Origin: an uncultured Muribaculaceae bacterium
Lineage (GTDB): Bacteria; Bacteroidota; Bacteroidia; Bacteroidales; Muribaculaceae
Direction: 5' to 3'
Assembly (NCBI GenBank): GCA_947625935.1
Contig: CANQQE010000004.1
Location: 62,001 to 126,000, forward strand
Length of the DNA: 64,000 nucleotides
In this document: positions 1-7,851 of the stretch, one piece after another
Layout of the letters: every line of letters begins with the position of its first letter
Position numbering within the stretch: the first letter of the stretch is position 1
Notes under the pieces: model-generated
Told to the model about the DNA's origin: nothing
Database searches by the model: none
The model's input: the letters and a program-made list of their open reading frames with translations, nothing else
Translations under genes and position numbers: made by a program

Positions 1-675
1 TATCACGAATATCGTCACGATGACAAACAGAATCCATCCTCCGGTCTGCGCGTTGTCGCCGAGCCATTCGGTGAGATAGGCGTAGTCGAAGTTGTTGTTT
101 TTTACAAAGGGGATGGTGGTCTGGGTCGACTTGATGTCGTCACTCTCATAAATCACGTCGACGACCTCGTTGTTTTCGATGCTCTGCACCTCCTGATTCT
201 GGCGTATCACGATGTCGGGGCTGAGGTACATTGTCAGGCCGACAATCAATCCGAGACCCACCTGACCGACGATTTTGAATTTGCCTTTGAGCCCCTCTTT
301 GTTTTTGCGGGCGACCTTTATGTAATCGTCGAGGAAGCCGAGCGTGCCGAGCCAGCAGGTGGCCACGATCATCAGCAGCATATAGACGTTGGAGAGGTTG
401 CCTATGAGAAGGCAGGGGATGAGGATTGATATGATTATGATGATGCCGCCCATAGTCGGGGTGCCGGTTTTTTTCATCTGTCCCTCGAGACCGAGGTCGC
501 GGATTATCTCGCCCACCTGCATCATCTGTAGCCGGTCGATAATGCGGCGTCCGATGAAGATGGCTATGAAAATCGACAGCACCAGTGCGGCTCCGGAGCG
601 GAATGTGATATAGCTCATCAGTCGCGCTCCCGGAAAGTCGGTCTGTTGCAGCAGTTCAAAGAGATAGTATAACAT
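1..675 (-). CDS. mraY: Phospho-N-acetylmuramoyl-pentapeptide transferase MraY (partial)
   Basis: This is the N-terminal part of MraY, the inner-membrane enzyme that moves phospho-MurNAc-pentapeptide from UDP onto undecaprenyl phosphate to make lipid I. The window edge removes the C-terminal part. The start is the ATG whose product begins MLYYLFELLQQ. Hydrophobic helices, a conserved KKTGTPTMGG segment and a LGFLDDYIKVARKNKEGLKG-like segment (family cytoplasmic loop with the DD pair) are readable by translation. A hydrophilic insert after LTMYLSPDIVI, rich in E, N and D, is typical of Bacteroidota MraY. It follows murE by 27 bases on the same strand in the usual dcw order. Identity is certain; only completeness is limited. 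Confidence 0.95.
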   Translation of the reverse strand, partial: MLYYLFELLQQTDFPGARLMSYITFRSGAALVLSIFIAIFIGRRIIDRLQMMQVGEIIRDLGLEGQMKKTGTPTMGGIIIIISILIPCLLIGNLSNVYMLLMIVATCWLGTLGFLDDYIKVARKNKEGLKGKFKIVGQVGLGLIVGLTMYLSPDIVIRQNQEVQSIENNEVVDVIYESDDIKSTQTTIPFVKNNNFDYAYLTEWLGDNAQTGGWILFVIVTIFVI

Positions 676-702
676 AATTGCCCTATTGGATAAATAACAT
701 CG

Positions 703-2160
703 TTAACACTCGGTTTTGAATATCTCGTTGACGACCTCGCGGTCGTCGAAATGGTGTTTCACCCCTTCTATCTCCTGATAGTCTTCGTGGCCTTTTCCGG
801 CTATGAGAATCACGTCGCCGGGTTTGGCGAGAGCGCACGCCGTGCGTATGGCCTCGCGTCGGTCTATCTGCGTGAGGGTCTTTCGGCGGTCGGTTACTTC
901 GAGGCCGGCCTCCATGTCGGCCAGAATGTCGGCGGGATTTTCAAACCGCGGGTTGTCGGATGTGAGAATAAGGCGGTCGCTGAGTCGCGCGGCCTCGCGC
1001 GCCATAATCGGGCGTTTGCCTTTGTCGCGGTTTCCGCCGGCACCGACAACGGTGATTATCTCGCCGCCGTTTCCTATTATGTCGCGTATGGCGGTAAGCA
1101 CGTTGACCACTGCATCGGGAGTGTGGGCATAGTCGACAATGGCGGTGTAGCCTTTGGGGGAATGAAAGGCTTGGAAGCGTCCGGCGACCGGGACGAGCAT
1201 ACTCATGGCGCGCAGCACGTCGTTCTGTTCCCACCCCATGAGGATGGACGCTCCGTAGACGGCTGTCAGGTTGTAGGCGTTGAATCGGCCTGTGAAACGG
1301 GTTTCGACTTCGTTGCCGTTGAAGCTCATGAGAGTGCCGTCGATGCGGCTTTCGATAATGCGTCCCATGAAATCGGCCATCTCGCGGAGGGAATAGGTGT
1401 GGCGGTGGGCGCGGGTGTTCTGTAGCATCACCTCACCGACTTTGTCGTCAATGTTGGTCAGTGCGAACGCCGATGCCGGCAGCTCGTCGAAGAACGCTTT
1501 TTTCGCTTCGAGATAGGCTTCAAAAGTCTTGTGGTAGTCGAGGTGGTCGCGGGTGAGATTGGAGAATATGCCGCCGGCGAAGTGCAGCCCGGCTATTCGG
1601 TGCTGATGGGCGGCGTGGGAGCTGACTTCCATTGCTGCGAATGTGCATCCGGCTTCAACCATGCGTGCCAGCAGCGCGTTGATTGTCAGAGGGTCGGGAG
1701 TGGTCTGACGGGCTTCGACGGCTTCCCGGTCGATGTAGTTGACCACGGTCGACAGCAGCCCTGCTTTTTCCCCCATCATCTGGGCCATTTCGTAGAGCAA
1801 TGTCGCTGTTGTCGTCTTGCCGTTGGTTCCGGTGACACCAACAAGGCTGAGGCGGCGCGAGGGGTTGCCCCACCATTCCGATGCGAGGCATCCGAGGGCG
1901 ACGGCTGAATTGCTGACGCGTATGTAGGTGGTGTCAGGGTTGAGGTGCGCCGGCAGCTCCTCGCAAATCACGGCGGCTGTCGCCGGGTCGAGTGTGGGAA
2001 TGAAGCTGTGTCCGTCGACACTCACCCCTTTGACGGCGACAAACATTGTCCCCGGGCCGGCCTGGCGCGAGTCGTTGGTGAGAGCCGTGATTTCTCGCTC
2101 CGGCTCCCCTTTTATTTCTTCGATTGTTATGGCTGACAGTAACTGCGAAAGTTTTTTCAT
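703..2160 (-). CDS. murE: UDP-MurNAc-L-Ala-D-Glu:meso-diaminopimelate ligase MurE
   Basis: MurE adds the third residue of the peptidoglycan stem peptide in the cytoplasm, using ATP. The 485-residue length is normal. The N-terminal UDP-substrate domain is followed by the ATP-binding loop GTNGKTTT (about residues 111-118), and the C-terminal domain carries DNPRFENP (402-409). The DNPR motif is the established sign of specificity for meso-diaminopimelate rather than lysine, so the wall should be of the DAP type. The gene sits between ftsI and mraY in the dcw cluster, all transcribed in the same direction with short gaps, which suggests a single operon. Confidence 0.97.
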   Translation of the reverse strand: MKKLSQLLSAITIEEIKGEPEREITALTNDSRQAGPGTMFVAVKGVSVDGHSFIPTLDPATAAVICEELPAHLNPDTTYIRVSNSAVALGCLASEWWGNPSRRLSLVGVTGTNGKTTTATLLYEMAQMMGEKAGLLSTVVNYIDREAVEARQTTPDPLTINALLARMVEAGCTFAAMEVSSHAAHQHRIAGLHFAGGIFSNLTRDHLDYHKTFEAYLEAKKAFFDELPASAFALTNIDDKVGEVMLQNTRAHRHTYSLREMADFMGRIIESRIDGTLMSFNGNEVETRFTGRFNAYNLTAVYGASILMGWEQNDVLRAMSMLVPVAGRFQAFHSPKGYTAIVDYAHTPDAVVNVLTAIRDIIGNGGEIITVVGAGGNRDKGKRPIMAREAARLSDRLILTSDNPRFENPADILADMEAGLEVTDRRKTLTQIDRREAIRTACALAKPGDVILIAGKGHEDYQEIEGVKHHFDDREVVNEIFKTEC

Positions 2161-2200
2161 TGCTTTGAAGTTGAAATCGAAAAGTTGTTGGAATGATGGT

Positions 2201-4288
2201 TTAATGTTGGGAGAGGGTTATGTGGACTTTGCCCCCCGGCATGAAGCGGGTTCCGGCCAACGGAGCTTGTGCCGCCACATATCCACTGCCGGTGAACGTC
2301 ACCTCATATCCGGCCTCCTCCATTGTCGCGATAGCGTCGCGCAATCCGAGTCCGACCACAGATGGGACGGTGCCGGGTGGCGTTAGCTGCGGCTTAGAGA
2401 AGTGGCGGAACGAAGCAATGTCGAGCCCGGTCTTGATTGCGGTGTAGCGGCTCTCGGTGTTGGCGAATACCGTCGGTCGACTTCCTTGCACGGGATTCTC
2501 TCGATAATCAGACGAGTTGTTGAGCATCCCCCTGGAATACATCTTTAGGGCAATGTTTTTCAGCACCATGCCGCTTGTGGCCGCTGCCCCGCGCATACCT
2601 TCACGCGGGCGGCAGGTTAGCACGATACATGAGTATAGGGGCTTGTCGGCGGGGAAGAATCCGCAGAACGACAGACGTTTTTTCGAAGTGTTGTAGTGCC
2701 CGCTGTCGACCATGTAGCTCGTGCCTGTTTTACCGGCGATTTCAACGAGGGGGTTGCGCAGCAGTTTCCCGGTGCCTCGGTCGCCCCACACCACCTTTTT
2801 CAGCATTTCGCGGAGTATACGGGCGTTCTTGACCGAGCATACACTGTCGCGGATGTAGGTCACTGGAAGAATCGAGTCGCGGCCTTCGCCTATCAGCTCC
2901 TTGACCAGACGGGGTCTGACATATTTGCCGTCGTTGGCGATGGCGTTGTAGATGGAGAGTGTGGACAGCGGCGGTATCTCGGTGGCGTAGCCGTAGCTTA
3001 CGCGTGACAGTGTCAGCCGAGAAGGATTGCGCGGGAAATTTGGGATGCGCTCTCCGGCGATGCCTGTGTTCATCGGATCGAAGAATCCTAACCGTTCGAT
3101 GCGTTTGTAATAGGCCGAAGGTTTCTTGTCGTATTCGCGGGTGATGATTCGCGCCATGGCTATGTTGGATGAGTGTTCGAGCACTTCATCGACCCGCAGC
3201 GATGCCGTGTAGTGGGAGTCGGTTATGGGGCGTCCGCCGGCGTAGGCGTATGAACCGCCGGTAGGGATAGCTTCACCGAGGTTTGTGACTATGCCGTCTT
3301 CGAGAGCCACGAGCATCGAGAGCGTCTTTACCACCGACCCGGGCTCATACCCGAGCACGGCGCGGTTCATCCCCTCGATGTAGCGGCCGGTTTTGGGATT
3401 TTTCTCCAAGTTTGAGATGGCTTTGATGTCGCCGGTAGCGACCTCCATCAGCACGGCGACACCCCAGTCGGCGTCTTTCTCCTCAAGAATGGCGTTCAGC
3501 TCATTCTCGACTATGTCCTGCATATTGATGTCGATGGTGGTGCGTATGTCGTAGCCGCGTATCGGCTCTATGTCGGTCCAGTTGACGATGTTGTGGGTGA
3601 GAGGGATTTTCTTCGCTTGTCCCGGAACGCCGTAGAGCAGCGAGTCAAGAGCCATCTCAAGGCCCGATACGCCATGCACTTCGCCGGTAACGGAGTCTTC
3701 GGAGATGGAGCCTATGCTGCGTCGCGCCATGTCGCCGTAGGGGTTGCGTCGGCGCAACCGCGATTCTATCGTAAGGCCGCTACGGTTGCGGTTCTTTTGG
3801 TTGAGGTAGGGGAAGTTGGCGCGCACCATCTCCAGGTCGGCGTAGGAGATGTCGCGGAGTATGAGGTGGGCGCGCGGGCGTTTTTCGGGCTTCTTGTCGA
3901 GCGGTTTGGTCAGGTGCGCCTTCCACTCTTTGGCGTCACGGTGGGGGAAATAGAGGGCGAGCGAGTCGGCGAGCGAGTCGATCGACAGCAGCAGACGCCC
4001 GTCGTTGAACCGCTCGCTGCGGTAGTCGAGGCGCAGGGTGTAGTATCGCAGGTTGGTGGCCAGCACATTGCCGTCGTAGGCGAGAATCTCGCCTCGTTCA
4101 GGTTTGATGGTCATCACCTTTGACATCTCTTTCGCTGCTTTCTCGTTCCACTTGTCGGCGTGTATGACGGTAGTGCTGAACAATTTCACTGCGATGCTGG
4201 CGGCAAACAGGAATATGAAGAACGATATGATGAAATATCTCCAAAGTATATGCTCGCGGTTACCTTTCCCTTTTCCTTTCGTTTTCAT
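2201..4288 (-). CDS. ftsI: Division-specific penicillin-binding protein 3 (FtsI) with PASTA domain
   Basis: This is the septal transpeptidase that cross-links peptidoglycan at the division site. It has a short basic N-terminus, one transmembrane helix (about residues 18-38), the PBP dimer domain, and a transpeptidase domain. The catalytic motifs are SVVK (318-321, nucleophile Ser318), SSN (373-375) and KTGT (520-523). The last 65 or so residues, from TVPSVVGLGL on, form one PASTA domain, common in Bacteroidota FtsI and absent from E. coli FtsI. Its ATG overlaps the ftsL stop by four bases, so the two are translationally coupled. FtsI works with FtsL upstream and uses lipid II derived from the MurE and MraY products downstream. 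Confidence 0.96.
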   Translation of the reverse strand: MKTKGKGKGNREHILWRYFIISFFIFLFAASIAVKLFSTTVIHADKWNEKAAKEMSKVMTIKPERGEILAYDGNVLATNLRYYTLRLDYRSERFNDGRLLLSIDSLADSLALYFPHRDAKEWKAHLTKPLDKKPEKRPRAHLILRDISYADLEMVRANFPYLNQKNRNRSGLTIESRLRRRNPYGDMARRSIGSISEDSVTGEVHGVSGLEMALDSLLYGVPGQAKKIPLTHNIVNWTDIEPIRGYDIRTTIDINMQDIVENELNAILEEKDADWGVAVLMEVATGDIKAISNLEKNPKTGRYIEGMNRAVLGYEPGSVVKTLSMLVALEDGIVTNLGEAIPTGGSYAYAGGRPITDSHYTASLRVDEVLEHSSNIAMARIITREYDKKPSAYYKRIERLGFFDPMNTGIAGERIPNFPRNPSRLTLSRVSYGYATEIPPLSTLSIYNAIANDGKYVRPRLVKELIGEGRDSILPVTYIRDSVCSVKNARILREMLKKVVWGDRGTGKLLRNPLVEIAGKTGTSYMVDSGHYNTSKKRLSFCGFFPADKPLYSCIVLTCRPREGMRGAAATSGMVLKNIALKMYSRGMLNNSSDYRENPVQGSRPTVFANTESRYTAIKTGLDIASFRHFSKPQLTPPGTVPSVVGLGLRDAIATMEEAGYEVTFTGSGYVAAQAPLAGTRFMPGGKVHITLSQH

Positions 4289-4641
4289 CGGTCTCTGCTG
4301 ATTTTATAGGGTGGGAGTTCTCGTATGCTTAACCCGAGGTGCATGGTGTCGACGAGTTCACGCATGGCCGACTCGCGTGTGCGGCTCATGTAGCGGCTGT
4401 GCTGAAGGACGCACTCGGTCTTGACTATTTCAAGGCGGTGTTGCAGCGACTGTATGGTTTCCATGCGGGTCTGGCACTGGTATTTGTTGGTGATGTAAAT
4501 CAGAAACATGATGATTATCGTCAGGACAATGACCCAGTTTCGGGCGAAAAAGTCGGTCGACAGGAGTCGTCCGTGCCTTATGCGCGTGAACCACGATCCA
4601 TTGTCGCTGTCGTTAGCCGTTTGTCTGTTTGATGATGCCAT
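4285..4641 (-). CDS. ftsL: FtsL-like bitopic division protein
   Basis: A 118-residue protein with a basic cytoplasmic N-terminus, one transmembrane helix (about 36-51, VIVLTIIIMFLIYI) and a short periplasmic segment with a heptad-like pattern (METIQSLQHRLEIVK), the layout of FtsL. In the divisome FtsL joins FtsB and FtsQ and activates FtsW/FtsI. Sequence identity within this family is low, so the call rests on topology and on its place between rsmH and ftsI, with a four-base overlap with ftsI. Bacteroidota versions are often annotated only as FtsL-like, and the same name applies here. Confidence 0.85.
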   Translation of the reverse strand: MASSNRQTANDSDNGSWFTRIRHGRLLSTDFFARNWVIVLTIIIMFLIYITNKYQCQTRMETIQSLQHRLEIVKTECVLQHSRYMSRTRESAMRELVDTMHLGLSIRELPPYKISRDR

Positions 4642-4671
4642 TTCGTTTTTAGTGTCGCTGTCGTTGACGGG

Positions 4672-5580
4672 TTATAGTTTCTGGGCGATGCGCAGTTTAG
4701 CGCTGCGGGAACGCGGATTGCGCTCCACTTCGTCGGCCGATGCGGTAATCGGTTTGGAGTTGAGCAGCTTCATCGGTGCGAGACTGCGCCCGTAAAAATC
4801 TTTTTGCGGGGTGCCTGAGAAGTCGCCGTCGCGCATGAAGTTCTTGACGAGGCGATCTTCGAGGGAATGGTAGGTGATGACGGCAAGCCTTCCACCGGGT
4901 TTCAAGGCTTTCAGCGCAGACGAGAGGAGGGCTTTCAGCGCGTCGATCTCACCGTTGACTTCGATTCGCAGGGCCTGAAACAGTTGGGCAAGCTCTTTTT
5001 TCTCCTGCCGCGGGTTTATCAGGGGTGAGACTATTGAGAGAAGCCGCTCCACGGTATCGACCGGGGCTGTCTGGCGGGCTTTGACAATAGCCGATGCTAT
5101 GCGTCGCGCCGCTTTCAGCTCTCCGTAGAGGTAGAATATGTCGGCGAGGCGTTGCTCGGGGTAGTCGGCTAAAATTTTTGCGGCATCGGTCGGTGCGGAC
5201 TGGTTCATGCGCATATCGAGCGGGCCTTCCCATCTGAACGAGAATCCGCGCGAGGGGTCGTCGAAGTGGTGGAATGAGACGCCGAGGTCGGCCAGAATGC
5301 CGTCAACGCCATCAACCCCATAGAACCTCAGGAAATTTCCGAGAAACCGGAAGTTGCCTCTGATGATTGTGAAGCGCGGGTCGGTCATAGCTCTCGACAC
5401 CGCGTCGAGATCCTGATCCATTCCATAGAGATGCCCTTTTGGCGACAACGAATCGACAATGGCGTGAGAGTGGCCTCCACCGCCATAGGTCACATCGACG
5501 TAAATCCCGTCGGGATTGATGTTTAGCCCTTGGATTACCTCGGGCAGAAGGGCTGGGATATGGTAGGCTTGCTCAGTCAT
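4672..5580 (-). CDS. rsmH: 16S rRNA (cytosine1402-N4)-methyltransferase RsmH
   Basis: RsmH (MraW) methylates N4 of C1402 in the 16S rRNA decoding centre using S-adenosylmethionine. The 302-residue protein has the SAM-binding motif VDVTYGGGGHSHA near residues 28-40, the segment GILADLGVSFHHFDD, and the C-terminal signatures ITYHSLEDRLVK and RNPRSRSAKLR. It is the first gene of the dcw run visible here. mraZ, which normally precedes it, is missing: about 190 bases upstream lie the stop and 3' end of an unrelated ATPase/TOPRIM pair. A near-consensus -7 box (TAACTTTA) lies about 45 bases upstream, but no -33 element is correctly placed. Confidence 0.97.
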   Translation of the reverse strand: MTEQAYHIPALLPEVIQGLNINPDGIYVDVTYGGGGHSHAIVDSLSPKGHLYGMDQDLDAVSRAMTDPRFTIIRGNFRFLGNFLRFYGVDGVDGILADLGVSFHHFDDPSRGFSFRWEGPLDMRMNQSAPTDAAKILADYPEQRLADIFYLYGELKAARRIASAIVKARQTAPVDTVERLLSIVSPLINPRQEKKELAQLFQALRIEVNGEIDALKALLSSALKALKPGGRLAVITYHSLEDRLVKNFMRDGDFSGTPQKDFYGRSLAPMKLLNSKPITASADEVERNPRSRSAKLRIAQKL

Positions 5581-5766
5581 TGCAAGGGGTTGATAACGGC
5601 TAAAATGTTTATAGGTTTTTGGGACGTAAAGTTAGCTAAAACTTTCCAAAATTTACATCCATAAATTCAATAAAATTTCCCTTAGCCGCAAGAATTTATC
5701 AACATAGGCGGTTAGGCTCGACTATGGGGCGTTTACAATTGCAAACTCAATGGCCCGTGTCGGAGT

Positions 5767-6405
5767 CTACTGCGGTCGATTGAACAGGCGGTTGAGCCAG
5801 TCGATGAAAAGTCCGCAGATTGCCGGCTCGGTCGTCAGGTAATGTTTTGTGATGGCTTGACCCATAGGCGTGCCGGGGCTTTTTTGCCATGCGAGCCATG
5901 TGTGTATGCGGGCTTTTTCGTGGTGAACCATGGAGTATCGGGCGAGTTTGTCGCGCTCGATTTCGGCTAATGTACGGTCGACGGTAGCAAGCAGTTTGTC
6001 GTCGTCCGGGATTAGGAGCGTTATGAAGTTTTCCAGCATTCCATCAGATGAATTGTCGGGCATCAGCCATGCTCCGAATCTTATGTCGTCGGGGAGGGTA
6101 GGGTCGAGGATAAGGCCCTCGGACGGACATGATTCAGGAATGTCGCCGTACATACCGCAGTCTGTCAGCACTTTGCGTACGGCGTTCCAGCGTGCGGCCA
6201 TGTCGGTATCCGCGTCAATCACTATTCCGATCGCCTTGGTTTCAGTCGGCCCTTTAAGGCTTACGGGGAGGGTGTCGAGCAATGGGTCAATCCCTTTGGA
6301 GTCAACTATGTCGAATGTCTCGGGAACGTCGAATTTCTGGCATAGCGCGCTGATTACATGTAGGTCGTCGTTGCCTTCCACCATCAAAGACTGTTTCAGG
6401 CTCAT
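5767..6405 (-). CDS. DUF3226 TOPRIM-like protein, partner of adjacent AAA ATPase
   Basis: A 212-residue protein of the DUF3226 type, a TOPRIM-fold family related to the nuclease half of OLD proteins. Visible signs are the glutamate motif LMVEGNDD (Glu10), the acidic motif VIDADTD (Asp64, Asp66, Asp68), both expected to bind metal, and the family's C-terminal segment TWLAWQKSPGTPMGQAI. The start lies two bases after the stop of the upstream ATPase gene, so the two are cotranscribed and probably form one complex. Such ATPase/TOPRIM pairs resemble split OLD nucleases and PARIS (AriA/AriB), where TOPRIM activity cleaves nucleic acid after phage infection. Function here is inferred; the fold assignment is fairly safe. 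Confidence 0.8.
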   Translation of the reverse strand: MSLKQSLMVEGNDDLHVISALCQKFDVPETFDIVDSKGIDPLLDTLPVSLKGPTETKAIGIVIDADTDMAARWNAVRKVLTDCGMYGDIPESCPSEGLILDPTLPDDIRFGAWLMPDNSSDGMLENFITLLIPDDDKLLATVDRTLAEIERDKLARYSMVHHEKARIHTWLAWQKSPGTPMGQAITKHYLTTEPAICGLFIDWLNRLFNRPQ

Positions 6406-6407
6406 GG

Positions 6408-7508
6408 TTACCGTATTTCAAGGTTATTGGCGGCGACGATTGACAGCTCTCGTTCGTCGTATTCCGTGGGGCGTATCACTCCGTTTCGTTTTTCAAGCCT
6501 GATGTAGCGGCCCATGGCGGCGTTATCGCTCTCGGCGAGCACTTTGCCGAAGCTGCCTATGCAGTCGGAGCTGTGGGTCGTGGTGAACACTTGCACGTTG
6601 AGTTTCCCTGCTACAGAGAAGATAATCTCCCATAGCCGTTTCTGGACAGTGTAGTGCAGACCATTGTCAATCTCATCGACCAACAGCGCACCCCCTTCGC
6701 TGTTGACGAGAGCGAGGATGATGGTGAGGATGCGGTTTATGCCGTCGCCCATGCTGCGCAGCGGCACGCGTCCGGCTGTCCCGCTGACTTTCACTATCGG
6801 GAAGCGTTTGGAGTGCGTGCCCGATTCGAGAAAGGCCAGACTTTCTATCGCTGGCTCGATTATGCGCAGTGCCTCGATTACATAGTCTTCTTTCTCGGTC
6901 AAAGTGATGGCGTCCCATTTCCGCGGATTATAGACGGCACTGTCAGTGTTGGAGCTTATGACGGTCGACAGTCCGATGTCATCGCGTCGGTGTATGCCGA
7001 AATCAAACTGTGAAATCGGTATATTGAGAGGGATGAGGTGGCGGTCGCCGTCACGGAATATCTCTATGGCCGGAACGTCTCCGGCTTGTGTTTCCGCCCC
7101 GGGGAGCAAGGTCATCCTGCGTTTGATAATAGCACCGTCGTCGGCTTCGGACTCGACATCGCGGTAGCGCACGAGCCTGAGCATGACTGTGTGGCTGCCG
7201 TCGTTTATCTCTATTTTCCGACCGTCTCCAATCTCCCATTTGCGTCCCGTGAAAAGCGAGGATGCCGCCGACAGGTTAGCGCGCAGTATATCGTCGGGGT
7301 GTGCCGACGGGCGTTTGTCGCTGTCAAGCTCGCCCCGGAAGTAGAGAATCGGGAACAGGCAACGGTTGTTGATGTGGAGCTGGAGAGCCTCAAGCAGCGT
7401 TGACTTGCCAACGTTGTTTTTACCAGAAATCAGATTCACTTGCGAGAACGCCGGTATGTGAAGTTCTGAAAGATTCTTGTAATTGCTTATCGAGATTGAG
7501 TTTATCAT
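6408..7508 (-). CDS. OLD/AAA15-type ATPase, partner of DUF3226 TOPRIM protein
   Basis: A 366-residue ABC-like ATPase of the RecF/SMC/OLD group. Near the N-terminus is the Walker A loop GKNNVGKST (29-37). Near the C-terminus are a signature-like segment RSMGDGINR, Walker B LLVDEIDNGLH (275-285, catalytic Glu279) and an H-loop FTTTHSSD (His312). There is no TOPRIM domain in this chain; it is supplied by the next gene, two bases downstream. Promoter elements TTTG and TATCTTTG (21-base spacing) lie just upstream inside a repeat also found before dnaX. The position, wedged beside the dcw cluster in place of mraZ, suggests insertion of a defence cassette. An alternative is a housekeeping DNA-repair role. 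Confidence 0.85.
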   Translation of the reverse strand: MINSISISNYKNLSELHIPAFSQVNLISGKNNVGKSTLLEALQLHINNRCLFPILYFRGELDSDKRPSAHPDDILRANLSAASSLFTGRKWEIGDGRKIEINDGSHTVMLRLVRYRDVESEADDGAIIKRRMTLLPGAETQAGDVPAIEIFRDGDRHLIPLNIPISQFDFGIHRRDDIGLSTVISSNTDSAVYNPRKWDAITLTEKEDYVIEALRIIEPAIESLAFLESGTHSKRFPIVKVSGTAGRVPLRSMGDGINRILTIILALVNSEGGALLVDEIDNGLHYTVQKRLWEIIFSVAGKLNVQVFTTTHSSDCIGSFGKVLAESDNAAMGRYIRLEKRNGVIRPTEYDERELSIVAANNLEIR

Positions 7509-7531
7509 GTCGAGAGTCGATGGATGTTGGG

Positions 7532-7583
7532 CAAAGATACGAATAAGTCGGGTGCAAAGCCAAATTTATTTAGACTTTGCCTG
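7532..7583 (-). promoter_or_regulatory. Promoter-bearing repeat upstream of the AAA ATPase gene
   Basis: Read on the minus strand, this segment contains a -33 box TTTG, 21 bases, and a perfect -7 box TATCTTTG (complement at 7532-7539), matching the Bacteroidota sigma-ABfr consensus. The expected transcript start gives a leader of roughly 20 bases before the ATPase ATG. The segment is also a diverged copy of the 61-base repeat found twice before dnaX near 40.65 kb; shared blocks include AAAGATACGAATAAG and CAAAGCCAAATTTATTT. Confidence 0.75.
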
Positions 7584-7587
7584 ACGC

Positions 7588-7851
7588 TCAATAGAGAATC
7601 AGCGTCCAGAGGGCCGCATGGGTCATGAGCATGAGGATGAGTATCATCCATGTGACGGTTTGCCGGCGAGGGTAGCAGATGTAGGCAAGCCATCCGGCAG
7701 CGAGCAGATAGGCGGGGTAGAGCCACACAAACACACGGGCTTGTGTGTCGGGTTCGGTGGCCGACAGCAGTTGCGGGAACGAGAATCCCGGCAGCATGGC
7801 GATGATTATCAGCATGATTATCCACCAGGGAGTTTTTATCGGGGATTCCAT
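7588..7851 (-). CDS. Small three-helix membrane protein
   Basis: An 87-residue protein that I cannot assign to a named family. It has about three hydrophobic segments: IIMLIIIAMLPGFSF near residue 12, VFVWLYPAYLLAAGWLAYI near 40, and VTWMILILMLMTHAALWTLI near the end. The start codon overlaps the stop of the epimerase gene upstream (TAATG), so it is translated from the same message. The promoter of the ATPase pair lies immediately downstream. The hydrophobicity, the overlapping start and the absence of a competing gene in this stretch support it as real. Confidence 0.7.
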   Translation of the reverse strand: MESPIKTPWWIIMLIIIAMLPGFSFPQLLSATEPDTQARVFVWLYPAYLLAAGWLAYICYPRRQTVTWMILILMLMTHAALWTLILY

